Assembly: GCA_036638975.1 (NCBI GenBank)
Contig: JAVWJP010000010.1
Coordinates: 4,899-68,898 of the forward strand
Direction of reading: 5' to 3'
From: JAVWJP01 sp036638975
GTDB taxonomy: Bacteria; Bacillota; Clostridia; Oscillospirales; Ruminococcaceae
DNA length: 64,000 bases
Shown here: in pieces, positions 58,033-64,000 of the stretch
Numbering within the stretch: position 1 is the first letter of the stretch
Layout of the letters: each line of letters starts with the position of its first letter
Translations under genes and position numbers: made by a program
The notes under the pieces: generated by a model
Seen by the model: only the letters and a program-made list of their open reading frames with translations
The model's database searches: none
Told to the model about the DNA's origin: nothing

Positions 58033-59349
58033 CTATTCGGCTTTTACTTCGGCTTTTACTTCAGATTTCACCTCGGCATTTACTTTATCGGCAGCACGAA
58101 TATTCTGCTCATGCTCCTCCATGGTCTTTGCATAGTAGAAGTTGCCTTTAAGGTCTGTCAAGAAGTAATAATATTCGCTCTCGTCCGGATAAAGTGCTGC
58201 TCTTATAGCATCTATACCGGGGCTGCACACAGGCCCTACAGGCAAGCCACTGCACACATAGGTGTTGTAAGCGTCATACATAGCTTGATTTGCTATGCTA
58301 ATATGCGGTTTTATAAACTTTTCTATATAAAAAATTGTAACGTCAGATTGCATTTGCGGGTAAACATCGGTCTTTGCAAAGCGATTATGGAAAACACCCG
58401 AAACCGCATTCATGTCCTCCGGCAAGCTTGCTTCTTTTTGGATAATAGATGCAAGCGTAATTGTTTCATCAAGTGTCATGTCCATTTTTTTCATTCTGTC
58501 ATAAAGGTCTGTTGTAACATTTTTATTAAAACTGTTAAAGAACTTTTTAGCTACAGAATTAGGATTTTCGCTAACAAAAAAGTTGTATGTGTCAGGGAAA
58601 ACATACCCCTCGTACTTATAAAAGCGCAATGGATTGTCTATGGGAATACCCTTCATAAAGTCAAACTCGTAGGTGCCTGTTTGCAGTGCCTCGACAAATT
58701 CTTTTGCTGTACAAACGTCGTTTTCTTCAAGCTTTTTGCCAATTTCCCAAAGTGAAAGTCCCTCTGGGAACGAAACAGTAACAATATCCTCGCGCTTATT
58801 ACCGCTTTTTAGTGCCGAAATTATTTGGTCATAGCTCATTTTACAGTTTAAAATATACTCGCCAAACTGATATTTACCATCAGCTTTTTTAAATTTTGAA
58901 TAAAGCTTAAAGGTTACAGGTGTGTTTATTATGCCGGATTCGTTTAAAATTTTTGCTATATCCCCCGTACTTGCACCCTGTGGTATTTTCACCGTAACCT
59001 GTTTGTCATTTTGCACAACTCCGACAACATCAAAGCTAAGCCCCAGCAAATCGCTGGCGCTCTCTAGTGCAAAATATGCCATGAAACCGCAAAGCCCCAC
59101 CAGTATAATGGTTATTATAAGCGCACGCACAACACGATATTGTTTTTTTGGCTTTTGGCGGCGAGCCTTTGGTTTATCGTAATCTTGATGCTGCATTTGC
59201 TCATGCGGCGGTGTTGGGCGGCGTATACTGCCTCGCTGCTGCGCACTGTGATGCGGCGGCGGTGTAGCCGGTACACCGGGTGGCGGAGGTGGATATTTAC
59301 CCCTCTCACGCTCTGATGAATTATTATGCGTGTTTTCGTTGTCCTTCAT
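58033..59349 (-). CDS. mltG: Endolytic murein transglycosylase MltG
   Basis: A 438-residue membrane enzyme that cuts nascent glycan strands. The N-terminal cytoplasmic part (about 1-75) is Pro/His/Gln-rich. One membrane helix follows at about 85-107, then the YceG domain with TLASIIQKEASLPEDM (catalytic Glu) and the C-terminal LPVGPVCSPGIDAIRAALYP. The start at 59349 lies after GGAGG; a TTG at 59364 overlaps that site and is rejected. The last residues repeat KAEVKSEVKAEVKAE. Long disordered N-terminus is common in Firmicute MltG. Confidence 0.96.
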   Translation of the reverse strand: MKDNENTHNNSSERERGKYPPPPPGVPATPPPHHSAQQRGSIRRPTPPHEQMQHQDYDKPKARRQKPKKQYRVVRALIITIILVGLCGFMAYFALESASDLLGLSFDVVGVVQNDKQVTVKIPQGASTGDIAKILNESGIINTPVTFKLYSKFKKADGKYQFGEYILNCKMSYDQIISALKSGNKREDIVTVSFPEGLSLWEIGKKLEENDVCTAKEFVEALQTGTYEFDFMKGIPIDNPLRFYKYEGYVFPDTYNFFVSENPNSVAKKFFNSFNKNVTTDLYDRMKKMDMTLDETITLASIIQKEASLPEDMNAVSGVFHNRFAKTDVYPQMQSDVTIFYIEKFIKPHISIANQAMYDAYNTYVCSGLPVGPVCSPGIDAIRAALYPDESEYYYFLTDLKGNFYYAKTMEEHEQNIRAADKVNAEVKSEVKAEVKAE

Positions 59350-59397
59350 AAAGAACTCCTCCAAACCTTATACTCCTGTGTAACACCCTAAGCTCGG

Positions 59398-59426
59398 TAT
59401 ATATTATGTAGCATACCCTGACACAA
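59398..59426 (-). promoter_or_regulatory. mltG promoter
   Basis: On the minus strand TTGTGT (59426-59421), 17 bases, TATATA (59403-59398), about 50 bases before the mltG start. No terminator is obvious between the 5-FTHF cycloligase gene and this site. Confidence 0.5.
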
Positions 59427-59481
59427 GGAGATAAATATATTTTACAGATACCCTAAGCTTCTGTATTTTGGCATGATTTTA

Positions 59482-60090
59482 TTAATGCTTTTTTAAAGAT
59501 TGTACTGAATGTATTTTGCGAATATATTTTTCAGTAATAATAAGCTCTACAGGAACATCGTAGCGCCCATGTAAAAGGCTATGAGTCACACACGAGGTAT
59601 AAACAACACCTATTTTAGGCATTGCATATGCCGAAAGAAACCTGTCGTAATATCCCTTGCCATAGCCCAGTCTATATCCTGCCAAATCGAACGCCAAGCC
59701 GGGCACTATGCAAACACTGCCCTCAAAGCTTGTAAGCTTTTTACATTTATCGGCATTAGGCTCTAAAACACCAAAAGTACGCGGCTCAAGGTCATCAAAG
59801 GAACTAATTAAATAAAAATCCATCTCATGTGTTCCGTCCACACAGCGAGGCACCGCCACTTGCTTACCATTAAAAAGCGCATCTTTTATAATATTTCGTG
59901 TGTCAACCTCTATATCTGTGGAAACAAAGGTTAAAAGTACTTTTGCGGTTTTGTATTGGTACAGGTTTTGCAAACGCCTGCGAATACTCTCATCGTGTTG
60001 TGCTTTTACCTCTGCGGGCATTTGACGGCGCAAGCTTTTGTATTTATTACGCAAGCCTGTTTTATAGACACGAATATCATTTACCGGCAT
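59482..60090 (-). CDS. 5-formyltetrahydrofolate cyclo-ligase
   Basis: A 202-residue enzyme converting 5-formyl-THF to 5,10-methenyl-THF with ATP. Conserved parts: LRNKYKSLRRQM at the start, VPRCVDGTHEMDFYLI in the middle and DLAGYRLGYGKGYYDRFL (substrate and ATP site) at about 138-155. It closes the thyX operon, overlapping the DJ-1-like gene by ten bases. The folate link with ThyX is functional sense. Confidence 0.95.
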   Translation of the reverse strand: MPVNDIRVYKTGLRNKYKSLRRQMPAEVKAQHDESIRRRLQNLYQYKTAKVLLTFVSTDIEVDTRNIIKDALFNGKQVAVPRCVDGTHEMDFYLISSFDDLEPRTFGVLEPNADKCKKLTSFEGSVCIVPGLAFDLAGYRLGYGKGYYDRFLSAYAMPKIGVVYTSCVTHSLLHGRYDVPVELIITEKYIRKIHSVQSLKKH

Positions 60091-60620
60091 TGTAACGCCG
60101 CCTTCATAAGCTGCGCACGTTGGCTGCCTTTTAATGTTTCAAGTAGAAGCAAGGCAAAATCCAAGGCTGTACCTGCGCCTCTGCTTGTTATAATATTACC
60201 GTCTTTTTCGCATACTCCACCTGTAAATTTGCCAAGCGGCGCTTCACCCTCAAAGCCGGAATAGCAGGTAAAACGTTTATCATTTAAAAGACCCATGTGC
60301 CCCAATATTGCGGGTGCAGCACATATGGCAGCAATAGCTATATTATTTTCGGCACAATGGTCTATAAAAGCCTTTACCACAAGCGATTTTTCAAGATTAA
60401 GCGCACCCGGCATTCCACCCGGCAGAACTATCATTTGCAAATTAAGCGGGTTTGGCTCATTTTCGTCAAGGTCGCACTCCACCCATATTCCATGAGAACC
60501 GCGCACAGTTTTAGAGCCTATTCCCACTGTTTGCACATCTATCTCCGCTCTGCGCAAAATATCTACGGGAGTAAGCGCTTCCATTTCTTCAAAGCCATCA
60601 GCTAAAAACACATATACCAT
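60081..60620 (-). CDS. DJ-1/PfpI family protein
   Basis: A 179-residue class I glutamine amidotransferase-like protein: MVYVFLADGFEEMEALT, VLPGGMPGA and the nucleophile elbow IAAICAAPAILGHMG with Cys at about 101. Glu in DGFEEME is the conserved acidic partner. Bacterial members act as chaperones, glyoxalases or deglycases; the role here cannot be told. The usual clostridial pairing with 5-FTHF cycloligase is seen. Confidence 0.93.
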   Translation of the reverse strand: MVYVFLADGFEEMEALTPVDILRRAEIDVQTVGIGSKTVRGSHGIWVECDLDENEPNPLNLQMIVLPGGMPGALNLEKSLVVKAFIDHCAENNIAIAAICAAPAILGHMGLLNDKRFTCYSGFEGEAPLGKFTGGVCEKDGNIITSRGAGTALDFALLLLETLKGSQRAQLMKAALQCR

Positions 60621-60632
60621 TTTCTTACCCTC

Positions 60633-61454
60633 CTAATCGAGTACAAGGTTCATATATCCACAGACAAGCGCCGTGCTTGCCATACCTTTTTTTAATAAAT
60701 CCCCTGCAAAAGCACTATCATACGGCAATGTCAGCTCTACACTTTTGCAATTGTTTTGCTTTGCAACAAAAGAAAGCACAGGTCTTATAAGCTGCGGTAT
60801 CAAGGTGGCTTCTTTTACACATAAAACTTTGTCTTTTTTTCGGCACATCGCAGCGTATGTTGCCCCATTTGCTGTAATTTTAAGATTAAACCCGCCGCAA
60901 AAGCTGTTTTCGCATAAAGCATATTCTATGGCTTCTTTATCCCAACACAGATAACCCTCACCGCAAAAAAATTTGTCACGCAATATTTTATATTCTTGCG
61001 GTAAAATATTTTCGGTTTTAATATTTATCGGTTTATCTTCCGCCGCAAAAGCTGCTTGCTTTACCGCAAAAGCCTCTGTATATCCGCATTTTTTGTAGAA
61101 AGCAAAAAGCTTATTGCTTGCAGGTGCAAGCACCGTTATGTCAACACCGCTTTTAGCAAGCTCACACCCCGCATACGAAAGAAGCTGTGTACTTATACCC
61201 AAGCCTTGCCAAAGCGGAAGCGTCGCAACAGCATAAACATAGCATACGGGCACATATTTACCGTTTTTAATAAGCTTTGCCGGCAAAAGTGTAAGCATAG
61301 ACACAGGCTTATCGTCCTTTAAATAAACAAGTGTGCGCTGCGGTTTAAAATGCTGCGAAAAATAAAAGTCTATATATTCACCGGTGTCGCCAAAGCATTC
61401 GCTCCAAATGTTTTTAAGCTGCGGCAACATCATATTATCTGCAAGAGTTATCAT
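60633..61454 (-). CDS. GNAT-family acetyltransferase
   Basis: A 273-residue protein with an N-terminal GNAT domain. VCYVYAVATLPLWQGLGISTQLLSYA contains the acetyl-CoA loop pattern Q/RxxGxG/A, here QGLGIS. The C-terminal half resembles the Eis-like second half by size only. Adjacent DUF2156 gene also has a GNAT-type fold, so two acyltransferases stand in tandem. Substrate unknown. Confidence 0.85.
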   Translation of the reverse strand: MITLADNMMLPQLKNIWSECFGDTGEYIDFYFSQHFKPQRTLVYLKDDKPVSMLTLLPAKLIKNGKYVPVCYVYAVATLPLWQGLGISTQLLSYAGCELAKSGVDITVLAPASNKLFAFYKKCGYTEAFAVKQAAFAAEDKPINIKTENILPQEYKILRDKFFCGEGYLCWDKEAIEYALCENSFCGGFNLKITANGATYAAMCRKKDKVLCVKEATLIPQLIRPVLSFVAKQNNCKSVELTLPYDSAFAGDLLKKGMASTALVCGYMNLVLD

Positions 61455-61464
61455 ATTAAAGCTC

Positions 61465-62355
61465 CTATTTTCGTAAAACAGCCGTCACTTTTTCAAGTAA
61501 AATATCGGGATAATAAGACATTTTTGCCTTACGCAGCCCTTCATCGCCAAGGTCATCCTCGCGGTTTACATAAATATAATCCTTACAATTATGGATTAGG
61601 AACTGTTGGTTTATCATTGGATATACCCCACGAATATCGGGAAAAGCCTTTTCTATGTGAATAACGTAGGTGTCTGCGGTAAGCGGCTCTCCCATCGTAT
61701 ATGCCACCACACGGCCTCCCAAACGCAAAAGGCCTCCATGCAAATCGAGGTCAAAAAAATGTTTAAATGCCTGTTTTACAGCACATACCTCGTGGTTAAG
61801 TCCGGGGGCTTCAACACATTTATAAAGCTTGCACCATTCGTTATTCATAGAAAGACACTCATCTATATTTTGCGGCGTAATGTCCTCATATGTCCAATCG
61901 GGATTATCCTCAAAGCGTGCTATATGGTTGCGCTTGCTATGCAGCTTTTTACCTGAAAGATTTATCATTTTTTCAACAAGATAAATGTAATCGCTATAAT
62001 CGCGGTTATTTTCATAACTAAATTTATTTGGGAAAAGCGTTTCTATAAGCTTTGCTGTTTCTGTTGTCATGCCGCGCAATATAAACTCGCGTCCGCGCTC
62101 GTTTGCATCTTGCATAAGCGCCTCCAAAACAGGCTTTATATCGCCGCTTCCGGCAGGATATGTGTATGCTCCCTCGCCACCGTCCTCACTGTAAAGACAA
62201 TAAAATCCATTTATATCTGCAAAAGAAATTTTGTTTGGAACACGCCATATAAAGTTATTTACAAACGAATAATCACAACTTTTAAAGCTTGCTTTGCGCA
62301 ATCTTTCATTTATCCACTGCTTGTCCTGTAATTCTACAGTTTTAAAGGGTATCAA
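61465..62355 (-). CDS. DUF2156-type (phosphatidylglycerol lysyltransferase C-terminal-like) protein
   Basis: A 296-residue soluble protein with double-GNAT architecture. FVNNFIWRVPNKISFADINGFYCLYSED at the N-terminus and HIEKAFPDIRGVYPMINQQFL with YVNREDDLGDEGLRKAKMSY at the C-terminus are the parts shared with DUF2156 proteins. It lacks the membrane part of MprF, so it is unlikely to modify lipids by itself. Function unknown; lies 10 bases upstream of the GNAT gene. Confidence 0.88.
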   Translation of the reverse strand: MIPFKTVELQDKQWINERLRKASFKSCDYSFVNNFIWRVPNKISFADINGFYCLYSEDGGEGAYTYPAGSGDIKPVLEALMQDANERGREFILRGMTTETAKLIETLFPNKFSYENNRDYSDYIYLVEKMINLSGKKLHSKRNHIARFEDNPDWTYEDITPQNIDECLSMNNEWCKLYKCVEAPGLNHEVCAVKQAFKHFFDLDLHGGLLRLGGRVVAYTMGEPLTADTYVIHIEKAFPDIRGVYPMINQQFLIHNCKDYIYVNREDDLGDEGLRKAKMSYYPDILLEKVTAVLRK

Positions 62356-62384
62356 CTTATCCGTCCTTTCTGTTTTGCCTTATA

Positions 62385-63038
62385 TTAAATTACCAGCTCC
62401 TGCATTATTTTTTTATGAATAATGTCTATAGAAAAAGGTTTTTCTCCGTCAGAGCAGTGTATAACGCTCCAGCCACAGCGGCTTACAGCATATTCGGCAG
62501 TTGCGCGGCACGAAATAAGATACGCAAAATCTCGCTCATGCAAATCTTTTTTGCTCTCGTCACCATCATAGCGATTTTCTAAAAGCCGCTTAGAGTCATC
62601 AAGCGCCATTTCTAAATACAAGACCTTGTCAGCTCGCGGTAAGCCGAGTTTTGTATATTCGTAATCTTGCTGCCATGTAAAAAACTCATCCCATTGTTCT
62701 TTGGGGAGCTTGCTCATTTGATGAATAAGGTTTGAGCCGATGTAACGGTCTGCCACCAATATTGTGTCACTTTCGTAAATGCTCTGCCAGTTCTTCTTAA
62801 AGCTGGCATATCGGTCTAATGCGTAAAACGAAGTAGCTGTGTAAGCATTGACAGCGCCGGCACTTCCTCCAAATTCACCCGCTAGATACATTTTTACAAA
62901 CACAGACCACGGGTTATCATAATCGGGAAAGCTGATTCTTACAGCCTTATGCCCCATATTGCACAAAGCATCTGCCAAAAGCTTGCTTTGTGTTTCTTTT
63001 CCGCTGCCGTCAAGCCCCTCAATTTCTATAAGCTTCAT
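62385..63038 (-). CDS. tmk: Thymidylate kinase-like dNMP kinase
   Basis: A 217-residue P-loop kinase starting MKLIEIEGLDGSGKETQSKLL. P-loop at residues 8-14, VADRYIGSNLIHQM as the DRY/DRx segment, and DKVLYLEMALD. It forms dTDP from dTMP. The start at 63038 overlaps the thyX stop (ATGA), which fits sequential steps of dTTP synthesis. The longer frame to 63215 lies inside thyX and is not real. Sequence is of the more divergent thymidylate kinase group. Confidence 0.92.
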   Translation of the reverse strand: MKLIEIEGLDGSGKETQSKLLADALCNMGHKAVRISFPDYDNPWSVFVKMYLAGEFGGSAGAVNAYTATSFYALDRYASFKKNWQSIYESDTILVADRYIGSNLIHQMSKLPKEQWDEFFTWQQDYEYTKLGLPRADKVLYLEMALDDSKRLLENRYDGDESKKDLHERDFAYLISCRATAEYAVSRCGWSVIHCSDGEKPFSIDIIHKKIMQELVI

Positions 63039-63811
63039 AGCGTCACCCCACCGAGAGCCGCAAAGCTTTCGCGAACCTGCTTTATATTGCCACAGCTCAT
63101 TTTGCCCTCCGGACAGGCACCGCGCAAGCATGGAGGCCCCGCATGGGCGAATAAGCTTGGCGCGACAGCTAAAACAAGCCTTAGCATTTCGGTTGCAACC
63201 TCGCGGATTTCCCACTGTGCGCGGTAACAGCAGCGCTCTTTAAAAAAGTTGTGCAAGCTACGCGCATTCATAGTAACGACCATTTTAGTATCACAAGCAT
63301 TTGGCAACACAAAACGCGCGTCCTCAATAGCCTTTTTTTCTGCCAAACGAGCCGCTTCTTTTTCGTCCTTACCCTGCGCAATAAAACAAGCCATATGTTC
63401 TTCTTTTAGTATAGCAGAAAGCTTTGCATAATATTCAGCAGAGGCACTCATAGCCTCTAAATACAACTGCTTTGCGGCTGATATTTTTTCTATCTCCGAC
63501 GGAACAATAAACTCAAAATCGTCTTTTTTTACATACCTTTGGCTTTGCACACTGTAAGAAGCAATGCGGTGGCGGGTTATCTGCGCCAAAAATGCGCGCG
63601 AAACGCCCTCTATTCCAAAAGTAAAGCTTGCGTGCTCTATAGGGCTTTCGTGTCCTATCTCTGCCAGCATTTGTACAAAGTCTGCTGCTTTTTCTGTTGT
63701 GAGCCCCTCCATGAGGTCATCTATACCCACACTGCTATAGCACAATCTTGCCGCTGCAGCCACTGTTTTTTCCGGATTTGGTGTATAACTTAAAAGGCTT
63801 ATTTTCGGCAT
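63035..63811 (-). CDS. thyX: Flavin-dependent thymidylate synthase ThyX
   Basis: A 258-residue FAD enzyme that methylates dUMP using methylene-THF and NADPH. The ThyX motif RHRIASYSVQS (RHRx7S) is present, with SQRYVK after it and the C-terminal MNARSLHNFFKERCCYRAQWEIRE. Its presence suggests this organism may lack ThyA. First gene of a six-gene operon with tmk and a folate enzyme. Promoter at 63865-63893. Confidence 0.96.
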   Translation of the reverse strand: MPKISLLSYTPNPEKTVAAAARLCYSSVGIDDLMEGLTTEKAADFVQMLAEIGHESPIEHASFTFGIEGVSRAFLAQITRHRIASYSVQSQRYVKKDDFEFIVPSEIEKISAAKQLYLEAMSASAEYYAKLSAILKEEHMACFIAQGKDEKEAARLAEKKAIEDARFVLPNACDTKMVVTMNARSLHNFFKERCCYRAQWEIREVATEMLRLVLAVAPSLFAHAGPPCLRGACPEGKMSCGNIKQVRESFAALGGVTL

Positions 63812-63864
63812 AGTGCCACCTCAACTTTATAAAAATATTGGATATTGCTCTACATACATTAGCT

Positions 63865-63893
63865 ATTATATCACAAAAAAAACCGCCTATCAA
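63865..63893 (-). promoter_or_regulatory. thyX promoter
   Basis: On the minus strand TTGATA (63893-63888), 17 bases, TATAAT (63870-63865). The -35 falls inside the loop of the terminator hairpin of the upstream unit. Confidence 0.65.
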
Positions 63894-63910
63894 TCGTGAC
63901 AGACGGTTTT
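63875..63910 (-). terminator. Terminator of a unit lying to the right of the window
   Basis: On the minus strand AAAACCGTCT and AGGCGGTTTT form a stem (one mismatch) followed by TTTTTGTG. No gene is visible between here and base 64000; those 90 bases hold nothing I can support. Confidence 0.7.
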
Positions 63911-64000
63911 CGGTAATATTTTGCATTTTTTTAGGAAACAGCACATATTTTAGAATATTTTGCTATGTAGCAGTTCTGTAATGTTGTTACCCTTTACAGC

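Overview
The window is one contiguous stretch (with a single 100-N assembly gap at 19874-19973) of a sporulating, anaerobic, low-to-medium GC Clostridia-type Firmicute. The evidence is spoIIGA-sigE, an alpha/beta small acid-soluble spore protein, an Rnf complex in the clostridial order rnfCDGEAB with a Rex-type operator upstream, clostridial-type type IV pilus genes, and typical Firmicute housekeeping blocks (infC-rpmI-rplT, rnc-smc-ftsY, nadD-yqeK-rsfS). Frequent TTG and GTG starts with strong Shine-Dalgarno sites are characteristic here. I cannot name the species. Most genes lie on the minus strand, so the map reads from right to left.

Left part (1-12.4 kb): a complete type IV pilus operon on the minus strand. 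It starts with a promoter at 12365-12393, then a cyclic-di-GMP class I (GEMM) riboswitch with two overlapping terminator-type hairpins, then five tandem type IV pilin genes, prepilin peptidase, pilC, pilM/N/O-like genes, minor pilins, pilB and pilT (cut by the window edge). An internal promoter with a dyad in a 19-bp spacer and a strong hairpin sit between pilin genes. Directly upstream lies spoIIGA-sigE (12.4-14.1 kb), without the usual sigG after it.

14.3-23.2 kb: a small Cys-rich plus-strand gene, a minus-strand group (gph, XRE-cupin regulator, acyl-CoA ligase, VanZ-like, leuA), an array of 86-bp tandem repeats broken by the N gap, a structured leader RNA in front of a conserved 71-residue Cys protein, and a plus-strand ECF sigma/anti-sigma/membrane-protein operon.

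23.2-39 kb: a heterodimeric ABC exporter, the Rnf operon with a perfect Rex-like palindrome, and efp, pepP-like, aroQ, yqeG, rpsU and leuS. 38-52 kb: a long tandem block (dprA-topA-trmFO-plsX-rnc-smc-ftsY-rdgB-yhbY-nadD-yqeK-rsfS-leuS). 52-54 kb: trmH-like methyltransferase and infC-rpmI-rplT with an apparent AUU start and a leader attenuator.

54-64 kb: SASP gene, a DivIVA-like coiled-coil gene with a possible frameshift at a 7-base homopolymer, a CorA-type magnesium transporter, a U32 peptidase, mltG, and a thyX-tmk-acyltransferase-DJ-1-5-FTHF cycloligase operon. The most novel signal is upstream of corA: an unannotated 29-codon leader ORF with a strong ribosome site whose peptide begins MKPDPSP. 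This resembles the MgtL Mg2+-sensing leader peptide of enterobacteria (MEPDPTP). The ORF stop codon lies inside a hairpin that masks the corA ribosome-binding site, so this may be an independently evolved peptide-based Mg2+ sensor.
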